Source: Evernia prunastri
Lineage: Eukaryota > Ascomycota > Lecanoromycetes > Lecanorales > Parmeliaceae
Direction of reading: 5' to 3'
Length of the DNA stretch: 64,000 nucleotides
Assembly (NCBI GenBank): GCA_003184365.1
Contig: NKYR01000172.1
Coordinates: 1-64,000 of the forward strand
Part shown: positions 24,376 to 35,493 of the stretch, piece by piece
Layout of the letters: each line of letters begins with the position of its first letter
How positions within the stretch are numbered: position 1 is the stretch's first letter
Notes under the pieces: generated by a model
What the model saw: the letters and a program-made list of their open reading frames with translations, nothing else
Told to the model about the DNA's origin: nothing
The model's database searches: none
Translations under genes and position numbers: made by a program

Positions 24376-25240
24376 TTTGGCGAATCGAACTTTTCGAAAT
24401 TTAGAACAACGATGCTTTCTTCATAATCGGAACGAACGTTGGAAGCGAGCGGTCCAACGTTTTGTTCGTATTTTTGAAAAACAAAGCTAGGCTATGTATT
24501 TTATTTCTAGCGTGATTTAAATTCTTCGCACGCTCATGGCACTCCAGCATCAAGTAACAACAATCCACAGAGCAAACAGTATTCTTCCGTAACGATGTGG
24601 CAGCCTTCTGAAGAGACAAAGGTACGCGCGCATATTGTCATGCCGCAAGTCTTGGAGATTGCTCATTGTCGGACATAGGAGCGGATCACTAAAGTAGTGG
24701 ACATCTCCAGAGTCGCCATTCATTAGTATAACCTCTTACTCTTCTTGAGGGGCTTCCGAGCTAATAAGGTGTAGTGGATATCTTCCGTTGATTCTGTATC
24801 TTGGTGAGACCTGAGTTGAGCGCGAAACGTAGAAGAGAGGCAAATGCTAATATTCGGCAGGCTACACCATGAGCACTCCTAAGCCAACGCTCATAAGGTC
24901 GGCAGCGCAAGCGCAACTGTTCCATTTTATGGAGGAATCTAACTTAGAGCAGGCTCATATCGCCCTTGGCCGAGTAGCTGGTCTCAAAGGAAATAGACGG
25001 GTTATGCAGTATCCGTAGGCTACGGTACAAGAGTTTTCAGGGGACGGGCTATTGAAGGGGAGGATTTTAATAGTCCCTATGGCTGCGTGCATCGGATACT
25101 GCGATCAAGCAATGGCGAAGTGAAAGTATAAGCCGAACCATGAGCATGTGAGCTTAAGGTTTCCTCCCCGGGTGGAGCTTTTGTACATAGATCATCTTTC
25201 ATCTCAACTATATAATCCTGATCCCCTTATCCACCACGCT
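24376..25240. promoter_or_regulatory. Divergent region between HSH49 and the FLX1-type carrier
   Basis: These 865 bases contain both promoters. A TATAAT-like stretch (CTATATAATCC near 25207) lies about 30 bases before the carrier start codon. A 49-codon open frame at 24869-25018 (MSTPKPTLIRSAAQAQ... to MQYP) looks protein-like in composition but matches nothing I know, so it is not called as a gene. Confidence 0.4.
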
Positions 25241-26317
25241 ATGAGTGACAAGAATGGCCAACTTCGCCGGGGGTTCATAGAAGCTTTCGCTGGCTTTGTG
25301 GCAGGCATCGCGTCGGTACGATTTTGTCATAAGGCTAATAGATCGTCCTAACATGTTAGACTCTAGTTGCTCACCCTCTAGACGTGATCAAGACACGGTT
25401 ACAAGGTAGAACATAAGCGCGACTCTTCTGCCGCGTACTAGTATTGATTGTTGACCATCTTGGCCAGTCGATCGAGAAACTCATATACAATTCGGGGGCT
25501 CATTGCGATTGCTACGAACGATTGTCCGCAATGAGGGGACCATCGGCGCCCTCTACCGGGGTCTTACGCCTAATTTGGTGGGCAACTCATTAAGCTGGGC
25601 CCTGTACTTTGTCTGGTATGATAAAATTAAACATGGGATCCGATCATATCGAGGGTCCGAGGACGAAGGACTATCGTACTATGATTTCTTTATTGCGTCT
25701 GGTACTGCAGGCAAGCCATCTTCTTGATAAGTCCTTATTGTGATATTCTAACATTTGATCAAGGGATACTGACTGCTGTTGCGACGAACCCGATCTGGGT
25801 GATCAAGACACGGATGCTGTCTACATCTAGCAGTCACCCCGGAGCTTACAAGTCCATGCTTGACGGCACGCGACAACTATACCGATCAGATGGTTTGCTA
25901 GGGTTCTACCGGGGTTTGGTCCCCTCACTTATTGGCGTCTCGCACGGGGCTCTACAATTCATGGCGTACGAACAGCTCAAAGTCTATAGAGGTCACAGCT
26001 TTGACCGGGGGCCAAAGGATCTAGGGGGAGCAGACTTCTTGGTGCTCAGCGCGCTCGCTAAGATATTCGCGGGAAGCACAACATATCCGTATCAGGTAGT
26101 ACGTGCACGGTTGCAGATGTACGATCCAGACAGCACATACAAAAGTGCAAGGGATGTCGTTGCGCAGGTGTGGAGGAAGGAAGGCGTAGCAGGTTTTTAC
26201 AAAGGACTGGGGCCGAATCTACTCAGGGTGATGCCCAGTACTTGGGTGACGTTCCTGGTGTACGAGAAAACCAGAATCCTGCTTCCGCGCATACTGGACC
26301 GGAGATGTCAACTATAA
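25241..26317 (+). CDS. FLX1: Mitochondrial carrier, FAD/folate transporter type (Flx1/SLC25A32)
   Basis: An inner-membrane solute carrier likely to move FAD or folate into mitochondria. Exons are 25241-25315, 25360-25405, 25468-25710 and 25764-26317, giving 305 residues, normal for the family. Three carrier repeats carry the signatures HPLDVIKTR (near 30), NPIWVIKTR (near 130) and YPYQVVRAR. Tryptophan in place of the acidic residue in the second repeat is typical of the FAD/folate subgroup. Intron 3 begins with GC rather than GT (CAG|GCAAGC at 25711). That choice keeps ASGTAGILTA intact, whereas the alternative GT donor deletes three conserved residues. Substrate assignment is by subgroup only. 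Confidence 0.9.
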
Positions 26318-26437
26318 TATTTGCCTAGAGTAGCACGAAACCTCTGACTCGATCTTGCATTACATCAGAAACTTGTTATTTCAACGGTTTGTATGTAAAA
26401 GCTCAGAAAGGTTGAGTGAGTGGATAACAACCGCCGC

Positions 26438-26464
26438 TTCTCTCTCTCTCTCTCTGTCTCTCTG
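26438..26464 (+). repeat. CT microsatellite
   Basis: A run of TC dinucleotides with one interruption lies about 120 bases after the carrier stop codon, just before the uncertain coding locus. Confidence 0.8.
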
Positions 26465-26518
26465 CATCCCTCCCTCTTTTTCGGAATCGATTCGATTACG
26501 CATTACGCATGCTTGTGG

Positions 26519-27500
26519 ATGGAGACCGCGACTAGTAGCGATACACTTCGCCGTCGAGCTGAAAATCTGAGAAAGAAAGCTACTGCACTGAACAAAAAAG
26601 CTGATGCATATGATCAGGCTGCGGGTATGATGAAAGGGAGCAATGAATCGCTGTCTGAGGAGACGGACGTTGCGAAGAAGGGAATGACTTTCATCGGAGA
26701 AGTCCTGTCCCTTAATCGCAAGGATTCAATAACTACATTAATAACCATGAGGAATATCTTACGGCAACTGCCGAAAAGTTACGAATCGAAATGTCAAGCT
26801 TGACTTTCTATATATATCGAGCAGAGAAAAGACTGCGCGATCTGATTTAGTTAAAGGTGGCAGCAGAGTACAAGCTTTGCGGTGATATCGAACAGTTTAG
26901 TCGTTTCGAGGTATAAGCATGACAAATGGAAGCTCTGCCTTATGACGCGTATATCTGTTGATGCGATCGTTATAGCTTCGGGGATGCTGTCGACGTAACG
27001 ATCAGTTCACGAGTCCCATTGAGAAATCCAAGATCTGAGCTATCGCAACGAGATCGCGAAGAGACCAGAATCAAGTTGCAAGAAGATTTGGAAGATGACA
27101 ACAGAGGACTCGCCCGTCGTTTCAATGCTACTGCCGTCAACGCTTCTGTTGGGGGCGTTCATGGCGATGCTTATGAATTTGAAAATGAGATGTGAAACTA
27201 TGAAGATACTGTTCTGGTCTATTATGATCTCTCCTTTGCCGCAACGACTAACAACAATCCTACCAGCGATGATTCTGATGTGGAAGAAACTCAATCACAG
27301 TGGAATAGGCGGATTGATGCTGAAAAGGAAGCATATTATGGTCGTTACGAGCTTGACGGAGAGAAGCCGGCCTTCTCTTCGTATCTGGGTGAGTACACAG
27401 ATCCGACAATTAAGATTTGATCGAAACGCAGTCAGCTGCTACCGCAACAGCTCCTCATCAAGAGGCTTTGAACAGGAAAAGCTGGGAGGATTGTTTTAGA
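26519..27500 (+). pseudogene. Possible decayed or heavily spliced coding locus, unknown family
   Basis: I do not recognise this protein. From an ATG at 26519 a frame encodes a charged coiled-coil segment (TLRRRAENLRKKATALNKKADAYDQ, residues 8-32, truncated here to its pattern of Arg/Lys and Ala). A 50-base GT-AG intron (about 26699-26748) would join GMTFIGE in phase to EYLTATAEKLRIEM. Further protein-like stretches in one frame occur at 26990-27190 (ELSQRDREETRIKLQEDLED) and 27200-27390 (QWNRRIDAEKEAYYGRY). In-frame stops separate them and I could not find introns that remove all of these. A gene with unusual introns or a pseudogene are both possible. CT-rich sequence precedes it. Confidence 0.3.
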
Positions 27501-27913
27501 CTGCTCTTCAAAAGATCAGATTGATACTCGATTTCTTCTGCTTTGAAATTGGATGCAAGGATGGATGGGGGAAGGAGGTGCAATCAATTGCTACCGCAAC
27601 AGCTCCTCATCAAGGTACTTTGGTGGGGAGATTATGGATAGGCGCTGTCACAACTGATCATCTTTCAGATGGACAGCGCTCTTAGTTGATCTCCTCCCGG
27701 ACATATCTACCTAGTCATGAAGACTGGTAGAGGTATTTGCTACCGCAAATACCTACGTCTAACACCGACTCATGAACGATCATAGCGCAATTTCTTGAGA
27801 TGGTCAGGATCGTGCGCTTCTAGGTATCTCAGATATCTTGCCTACTAGATATTATGAAATGCAAACATATTGCGAAACTACAGTGATCGCTCTGATGCTA
27901 CCGTAACAGCTCC
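27126..27913 (+). repeat. Short sequence recurring at about 150-base spacing
   Basis: TGCTACCGCAACAGCTCC followed by TCATCAAG occurs exactly at 27437-27462 and 27589-27614. Shorter or variant copies are TGCTACCGCAA (27738-27748) and TGCTACCGTAACAGCTCC (27896-27913). A weaker relative lies at 27126. Spacings between the last four are about 152, 149 and 158 bases. The sequence between copies is not obviously repeated. In one frame the two long copies read ATATAPHQ. Confidence 0.6.
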
Positions 27914-28115
27914 GTTCTCTTCAAATATCGTGTGATAAAATATACGGGTCTGCGAATATACTGACTATTTACTGTTCCCACAAATTCCACTGGCACTTCC
28001 AGCGGCCCAGACTATATCTTCTTGGCACGGCAGAACCCACCAATCGATGCCGGTTATAGGCCGAAAGATCTAACTGGTGGGTTTTCCCGCGCCGGACAGA
28101 TACTTAGACTGCATG

Positions 28116-28694
28116 GCAATTCCGTGTCTCCGCCCTGGTGCGCCGAGTAGTTCCTCCTTGTAAAGTAGTTCTGTGTCGCTTGCTTGCTCCACCACCTCTT
28201 CTCCCCATCTCTCCACCTCCATTCCTTTCCACCTTTGCTTCTCCAACAACTATAACCTACCACCTGCTACCTACTCTTAGTCCGCACGTCTTAGAATCTC
28301 TTGCTCTGAATATCTCTCATTGCTTCACTTGCCATCATACCTGCCTCAACCTCACGATTCTTTAATAGCCCATATTGCAGCTTGGCCCGTGTCATCTGGC
28401 TTTCCTCACATCGGTCCAGCTCTCCCCTCTGTCATTGCTCACATCGAGCTAAGCGAACAGCGTAATCAGCAAGTATTCGATTGCCAGCACCAATCCAGCA
28501 CCTACGCGCCCTCTACAGGCATCGAGAAGCCGACCCCGTCCACTGTCCGTGTTTTCCACCTGCGGCTTTTCCATATCCTCGCACTTCTACCCATAGTTTT
28601 CGATCGCTGGCGCAGCACTATCGTCCTCCCCCAATCGCACGTCTAAATTGTCGGAAGACCTGCAGCTGTCGCCAAGACAACGCTTCGCGTGAAG
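28116..28694 (+). promoter_or_regulatory. Pyrimidine-rich, ATG-free leader of TUP1
   Basis: The 579 bases before the TUP1 start contain no ATG in any plus-strand frame, although chance would give several. The first 150 bases are strongly CT-rich. This fits a long scanned 5' untranslated region with the promoter further upstream. The transcription start itself cannot be seen. Confidence 0.55.
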
Positions 28695-31030
28695 ATGTAC
28701 AACGCCCACCGTGGGATGGGGCAGCCACCCGCCAGCAACAGCAACAATCGTCTATCAGACCTGTTTGATCAAATCCGAAGGGAGTTTGACGTCCATGCAC
28801 AGGACAGAGCTGGTGAACATGATCAAAGTAGTACGTCTATTGGGTTTTCCTACGTTATTTGCGGAGGCGGATCCCCTGCTTTGTTGCTATGAGTAGTTGC
28901 AAGTATTCCTTGAATATCGTTGTCAGCTCTGAATGCTAGCTCCTCACCAGTCCACATGATGAGGAAGCACCAAGAGAACACAAACAGATTGGGCACTTTC
29001 GATGAGAGGCTGACACAAGCGGAAAAACTAGTGGCGGCTCAGATGCAAGAGATGGAGATGGTCAGACAGAAGGTTTATGAATTGGAGCGTAATCAGATTG
29101 CGATCAAGCAAAGGTACGCCGTCGCGCTGATGGCGTGAGTAACACTAAAAAAAATCTGAACCAGATACGACGAAGACATTGCCCGTCTACGCCACGAAAT
29201 TGAAGCTCGTGGAGGGCCCCCTTCGCATGTAGGGGTCAGTGGTCTGCCGCCCCATGGTGGAGTGTCACAGCCTGCGCCTCCAGCAATTGGTCACGGTCCA
29301 AGCAACTTGTTCGGTGGCATCATGGCTAATCCTCCAGGGCAAGGTAACCCTGGCCTGGTGCCACCCTCGCAAGATCAGCAGCAGCAACAGCAGCAGGGTC
29401 CACCTCCCCACCAGATGCCTCAACCTCAGCAAGGATTGCAGTCGGGTCCTTATCAAGGGAACTATCCTCAGCCGCCTGTAGTGAATGGTAAGACACGAAC
29501 ACTCACGCCAACAGGATAGTCGTTGCTATGCAGATCCAGTGCTGACGTATGCATACAGGTTACGGATCACAAGGACAGATTGCATCCCCAGGTCCTGGCA
29601 AGCCACGCAACAACCGCGGCCCTTTGGGTCATACGAGCACCCCCCAGCAGTCTCAACCCATGTCTTATCCGGGAGCCTCCCCTCAAATGGGAAGACCAAG
29701 CCCTCCCCCGCCGTTTCACAACGTTGGCAATATGCTTGCAGACCTAGATCCAGATCAGGTGCGGCCAGATCAGAAACGTGAAGGGCAGGACTGGTTCGCA
29801 ATCTTCAACTCCAACGTGCGACGGGTCTTGGACGTGGACCTTGTTCACACTATTTCCCACGAGAGCGTTGTTTGCTGTGTACGTTTTAGTCGCGATGGAA
29901 GATACGTGGCCACTGGCTGCAATCGTTCTGCGCAAATATTCGAAGTCTCCACTGGCAACCAGGTTACTAAATTACAGGATGATTCAGTCGACAAAGACGG
30001 CGACTTGTATATTCGAAGCGTATGCTTCAGTCCTGACGGGTTGTATCTAGCGACCGGTGCAGAGGACAAACAGATTAGAGTAGGTTTCCTAGTGCCTCTC
30101 GTTGACTGAAATCAACGATCTGACTAATCTTGCACTAAAAGGTCTGGGATATTCAAAGTCGTACTATCAAGACTACCTTCGCGGGCCATGAGCAAGACAT
30201 CTACTCTTTAGACTTTGCCAGCAACGGCAGAAACATCGCTTCTGGAAGTGGCGATCATTCAGTCCGCGTCTGGGACATCGAGTACAACCGCGAGGTCCTC
30301 AATCTTACGATCGAAGATGGCGTGACAACCGTAGCAATCTCCCCTTCAGGCGATTATGTTGCAGCGGGCTCACTCGATAAGAGCGTCAGGGTCTGGGAGG
30401 TACGCAGTGGAAATCTCATTGCCAGACTCGATGGTGCGGATGGGCACAAAGATAGTGTTTACTCTGTTGCCTTTGGACCGGATGGCGAGACCTTAGTTAG
30501 TGGCAGTCTTGACAAGACCATTAAGATGTGGCAACTCTCTCCTGACAACAGAGGAGGCATGATGGGGGGCGGGATTTCGAGAGGTGGGAGATTGATGAGG
30601 ACCTTCGAAGGTCATAAGGTAAGCGCTGCCCTACGCTCGCGCAAATGATCGATAACGGCCTAACACAAGATTCACAGGACTTTGTTCTCAGTGTGGCACT
30701 TACTCCTGATGGCGAGTGGGTGCTGAGTGGTTCAAAGGACAGGGGAGTTCAGTTCTGGAACCCACGCACTGGCGAAACCCAGTTGATGCTTCAAGGGCAC
30801 AAGAACTCGGGTACGACGTTTGCTTTTAGTGGACCAAGACTACTGCTAACGATTGCCCGCTCCTTAGTCATCTCCGTTGCCCCAAGTCCTCAGGGTGAGT
30901 TGTTTGCAACAGGTAGTGGAGATATGCGTGCTAGGATTTGGAAGTAAGCTGGCTCTATCCCACACCTTTGCACGACACCAGCGTACTGATTCAGAAGCAC
31001 TACAGATATGGAAATTACCGAGGCACTTAG
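28695..31030 (+). CDS. TUP1: Transcriptional co-repressor Tup1/RCO1, WD40 protein
   Basis: The global co-repressor that acts with Ssn6/Cyc8. Exons are 28695-28830, 28927-29113, 29165-29487, 29559-30079, 30142-30618, 30678-30810, 30868-30943 and 31006-31030, giving 625 residues. The N-terminus MYNAHRGMGQPP followed by RLSDLFDQIRREF is the Tup1 tetramerisation helix; a second helix contains MQEMEMVRQKVYELE. A Gln/Pro-rich linker follows (QQQQQQQ near 190). The C-terminal half has about seven WD40 repeats, with VWDIQ, VRVWDIE, VRVWEV and IKMWQL endings, and a final RIWKYGNYRGT supplied by a 25-base last exon. Exon 2 includes an insert of about 35 residues not seen in Neurospora RCO1, so the first intron is less certain. 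Confidence 0.94.
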
Positions 31031-31478
31031 ACATTCGTCGAGAATAGGGCCGGTGTTAGAAGGACTGGGTGAACTGTACTTGCACAATTGATACGGTCAT
31101 AGTTTCAGCAGACGTCAATGGAGGCAACCTTTGTTAGATACCAGGAATAAGTGGATTGTCAAATGGATTAGCTTTCCAGTATTCTTAGTTTTGCGAAGCC
31201 CTACCCTGTTGACTCGTTACTTTGCAAATAGCATATTTTTGGCGAGCTAAAAAGAACGGAGTGGTTGAGGCTCATTCTTTGTCTGCCAACATTTCTAGCT
31301 GATTCGTGTATTTTATCGCTCAGGTAGATTGATGCTTCGCCTTCTGCTATACTTTTCCAGAGCATGCGGCGTCACCGCGACAACATGGGCCTAAGCGCGG
31401 TTGGCGCGCTCCTACACTCAAGCGAGGTTTCTCCCACAAAGTCTTTATGTTGATATCTTACAACTGGTACCATTCAAG
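31031..31478. other. Intergenic between TUP1 and the eL28 gene
   Basis: These 448 bases hold the TUP1 3' region and the eL28 promoter. No gene is seen. Confidence 0.5.
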
Positions 31479-32205
31479 ATGACCGAACATCTGCAGTCAA
31501 ACGTCTCTCAAGACCTCATCTGGGAGATATGCCGTGTGTTGAAATGTGTCATCACTTTCTATGGAGCTGAGGGCTGATGAGTCATTGCCAGGCCCGAGCA
31601 ACGCCTTCCTGGTGAAGCGCAAAAGTGGAGGGGGGTCCCAGTTCTCGAGAGATCCTCTCAATTTAATGAACAAACACTCGAGAAAGGTAAGCTATCACTC
31701 CCACGCTCAACCATTTGACCGCTGATGAGAAACTTAGTATGCCGGATTTGTCAATAACAAGGTACACGACCAGGAGCACTCCTGCTTCGTAAAACGGACG
31801 CCGGGATGGAGCCGAGAAAAGCAGCTGATTGCTTACCATGCAATAGGCCGTTGGCATCCATCCGGCAGAAAAAGGCGGCGTGACCTTGACTACAAAGAAG
31901 ACAAAGCATCTCAATCGTCCAGCGGCCAACAAAAACGAGGTCTCATGGAGCGGGCAGAAGTCGGGGCCAAAGTAGGTCAACGTTAGACGATCTCCAAAGT
32001 TGGGGTTCAGAGATATTGACCAACTGGCAGGATTTATAAAGGTATCGTCAACTACACGGCGAAACAAGGCTACCGAGCGGATCTTCGTCAAGAGGCCGTT
32101 GCTCGTGCCAGTGCGATCCGCCAATCACAGAAACCAAAAAAGGAAGATTCTGAACCGAAGCTTCGAGGTTCCAAAGCGAAAAAGGCGGAAGAGAAAGCCA
32201 CATAG
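31479..32205 (+). CDS. RPL28: 60S ribosomal protein L28 (eL28)
   Basis: A large-subunit ribosomal protein present in filamentous fungi and animals but absent from budding yeast. Exons are 31479-31533, 31592-31686, 31738-31761, 31847-31971 and 32031-32205, giving 157 residues. No long open frame reveals it: it emerges only when five short exons are joined. The start MTEHLQSNVSQDLIWEIC leads to NAFLVKRK, SQFSRDPLNLMNKHSRK, a 24-base exon YAGFVNNK, then AVGIHPAEKGGVTL and KIYKGIVNYTAKQGYR. The tail is lysine-rich (KKAEEKAT). Mak16 shares this N-terminal fold, but the short length and lack of the acidic Mak16 tail favour eL28. Confidence 0.93.
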
Positions 32206-32922
32206 CGAGGCGTGAAGGGGTATATGATTGAGCTCTCTCATGCTGCCGCTACAGGATGCAGTAGCAAGCCTGATTTTAGTCTAAATGAAATACAATATCG
32301 GGTCAAGCCAGTTCACGCGACCGTTCTATCCTAGATAAGGGCTATGCTGAGGGTTGAGGCCATGACGCTGCTGTGCTGGGTAAAGACGTCGTAGCTTGGT
32401 ATAAAGTTCTAATGTCCATGAAAGACTGTGCCCTATAGCTAGAGTCTCTCGACAATAGTCAAAGCGCGTCATTATGTATTACTTACTATTATAATTCTTC
32501 TTCCTTCATTTTTATTTCTTACTTCTTACCTCTATTTGAACCCCGGCGCTTTTTGACTGGCAATTTACTGCTACTAAGTAGTTTCGAGACGTAACCCCAC
32601 CATCGCACTGAACCGGACCCAACCCAACCAAACAAATTACAATTGTTATTCGTTAAGCCCTAAGACATTTTCTAAGGTACCTTACGTTTAACATTTTTAT
32701 TTTGGTGGGGCACTGGAGCCTTTTCGGGGTTCGGGCATCTCTACTTTTAGAGTAGATATCTCTTATTACTTGAGCTCTCACCAACACATTGAATTACATT
32801 ACCTCACGAAATACTCCCAAATACTCCTCAGCTACCAAACTCTCCATCACTTCTTCAATCTTCACTCAAGTCACTGACCGGCAAGTGCAAGCACCCTGGG
32901 AAATTCACCTTGCTCTGTCAAA
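32206..32922. promoter_or_regulatory. Intergenic region upstream of malate dehydrogenase
   Basis: It contains a perfect 12-base palindrome TAAGGTACCTTA at 32673-32684, identical to one at 21115-21126. A CT/AC-rich leader runs from 32780 to the start codon. No gene is seen in these 717 bases. Confidence 0.5.
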
Positions 32923-34298
32923 ATGGTCAAAGCAGGTAGGCATCGCACCTTGGCACGACCTTGTCTCCTTCTTCTCTAATAGCTGTCCAGTCGTCCTTGG
33001 AGCCGCCGGTGGCATTGGTCAGGTAATGCACTCTTTGCTAAAGCATTATAAGCAACTGGATCAGTGCTGACATTGCTTCGCCTAGCCACTCTCCCTTCTC
33101 TTGAAGGCCAGCCCATTGGTCGATGAGCTCTCACTCTACGATGTTGTCAATACTCCCGGAGTTGCAGCCGATCTCTCTCACATCTCCTCAATAGCCGTAC
33201 GTGTCTGAACAATCATTTCTAAGGTCAGCTAGCTAAGAGACACAGAAAACCACAGGCTATCTACCTGCTGACGATGGTTTGAAGAAGACCTTGACTGGAG
33301 CAGATGTCGTGCTCATCCCTGCTGGCATTCCTAGTCCGTAATCTGAGCTTTACGTCGTGTATCCCAGATCTGACGATGAATTAGGGAAGCCTGGCATGAC
33401 CCGTGACGATCTCTTCAAGATCAATGCTGGCATCGTTCGCGACCTCGTCCAAGGCATTGCAGAGCACAGCCCCAAGGCCTTCATCTTAGTCATCTCTAAT
33501 CCAGTTAATTCTACCGTTCCCATTGCTGCAGAAGTCATGAAGCAGGCCGGCAAATATGACCCAAAGCGTCTGTTCGGTGTCACCACTCTCGATGTAGTCC
33601 GCGCCGAGGCCTTTGTCCAGGACATAACAGGCGAGAAGGATCCTTCCAAGACTGTTATCCCTGTCATTGGTGGACACTCCGGCGAAACCATCGTACCCCT
33701 TTTCAGTCTCGCAAAGCCTGCAGTCAATATTCCGGCAGAGAAGCTCGCGCCTTTGATCAAGCGTTCGTCACTAGCCTCCTAAATGTGGCAATCTTACTAA
33801 ATACAAATTAGGTGTCCAGTTTGGCGGAGATGAGGTCGTCGAGGCCAAAGGGGGCGCGGGATCCGCTACTCTCTCCATGGCATACGCCGGTTTCCGGTAA
33901 GGATGTACACGGTCCCTAATTTGAGATCTGATTGCTGAAGCCCCTTCGTCTAGCTTTGCGGAGAAGGTTATCAGGGCTGCTAAAGGCGAGAAGGGAATCG
34001 TTGAGCCAACTTTCATTAACCTATCAGGCGTGCCTGGCGGCGTCGCAATTGCCAAAGCAACTGGTGTTGATTACTTCTCTGTACCTGTCGAACTCGGGGT
34101 ACGTCTGCAATGACCTCCTTCCCCTGAATGCAATGCTGTGTACTAATTGTGCTTTAGCCTTCTGGGGCAGAGAAGGCCACCAACATACTCCCCGAAGTCA
34201 ATGAGGAGGAGGAGAAGCTTCTCGAGGCATGCAAAACCGGATTGAAAGGCAGCATTGAGAAGGGTGTCGATTTCGTGCACAACCAACCGCCAAAGTGA
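32923..34298 (+). CDS. NAD-dependent malate dehydrogenase, cytosolic type
   Basis: It interconverts malate and oxaloacetate with NAD. Exons are 32923-32935, 32991-33022, 33086-33196, 33246-33333, 33385-33762, 33812-33896, 33954-34098 and 34158-34298, giving 330 residues. The NAD-binding loop is GAAGGIG (8-14). Substrate and catalytic residues are Arg82 and Arg88 in the PRKPGMTRDD region, Asp151 and Arg154 in TTLDVVRAEAF, and His179 in GGHSGE. The N-terminus MVKAVVLG has no mitochondrial presequence and the C-terminus HNQPPK has no peroxisomal SKL-like signal, so a cytosolic enzyme is inferred. The 13-base first exon and the 32-base second exon are both needed to complete the nucleotide-binding loop. 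Confidence 0.95.
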
Positions 34299-34683
34299 TT
34301 CACCCATATGGAGGCTTCTCGTTTGTCTCAGCTTCTTTACCCCCTTTGATCCTTCATTTCATCATTGATGATTCTTCCGACTGTCTATCCCAAAAGCATT
34401 GTAACTAGCAGCTTCCAGCTAAGGTTTTCACTGATCTAATTATTTCAGTAGGCTATGAAATGATGCTTCACGCGATGCCGCAAACACCAGCGGATATCAG
34501 CGTTCCTTTCCTACTTCTAGGAGGCTGCAACAGCAAGACGTAGCATACAGGGAAGGCATATAGACATGAGATAGAATCACAGATAATTTTCCTTTTTCCC
34601 CCCATAGAGTGCTTTTCGTCGCCATAGATTGAACGCCAACCATGCCGCTAAGTATCGGTGCCAAGCAATGCAGATGACCGATA
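34299..34683. other. Convergent 3' region between malate dehydrogenase and TRS33
   Basis: The two genes end facing each other across 385 bases. Nothing coding is seen. Confidence 0.5.
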
Positions 34684-35493
34684 TCAAGATTTAGCAGGAA
34701 TGGTCTTAATCTGAAATGTTGCAGCCGGTAGTTCCGCGGTCTCCGCTTGCACCGTTGCTTTGATCCCCATACTTGCTAACCCACCTCGGATGATACCGCA
34801 AGGAAACCAGAGGAACTGCAAGGTGCGTTAGCATGCTAGCAACCTCGGTTTCATGGCACTCTGGGCTCTACCGGTTGCGCGCGGTGTACTGCTGCCGACG
34901 ATGACATCATGCTCATGCGTGAGAAGGGTTTGAAGCTGTTGTCTGTAAGAACGTAGACACCCTGCATTCCAAACGATTAGCAGAGCCTAGATGCTCACAC
35001 CAGAAGGCAAAGAGGAGAGAGTCCGTACTCGATGGTTCGTCTTGAGATTATCGATCTGTTTCCTGAACACCAGCGTCCACATATCCTTGCACAAGAACTT
35101 AATCACGTCCAATGTATCCGTAAATCGTGGTCGATCCCTCGAGAATCTGGCCATAAAAGTCAATCATGAGCATGCAGAAACGTTTGGCTATGGTCCCCGC
35201 GCAGGCTGCTCCTTTCGTATCCGCTCAGTAGAGAAAAGACGCGGCCCTCACCTCTCAACAAGCCCTTGCCCAACTCTATAACCTAGCGTCTCCAGCCTCA
35301 GGATAGCAGCCTCCCTGTGTTCACCTTCATCAAGGGCCTTCACGCCATCATGACCGGAGGTTGCAAGCTCGCTGGCCAGCCTGTAAGCCATCGGGACCAT
35401 TTCGATTAGGAGCAGATCCATGCATGATGCGTTGAGAAACGTTGCGTAAGGATCGGAGGCATTGTACGGGGGAAGTGGTGTCTCGAAGGACAT
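34684..35493 (-). CDS. TRS33: TRAPP complex subunit Trs33 (TRAPPC6 family)
   Basis: A subunit of the TRAPP complexes that activate Rab GTPases in ER-Golgi and Golgi traffic. Minus-strand exons are 35493-35252, 35146-35029, 34961-34872 and 34815-34684, giving 193 residues. The start ATG gives MSFETPLPPYNASDPYATF. Later motifs are LGYRVGQGLVERFSRDRPRF, DVIKFLCKDMWTLVFRKQID, then NLKTNHRGVYVLTDNSF and, after the last splice, FLWFPCGIIRGGLASMGI and ATFQIKTIPAKS. This order is that of the Bet3/Trs33 fold. The frame is open upstream of the ATG but lacks another ATG. All phases agree. Confidence 0.93.
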
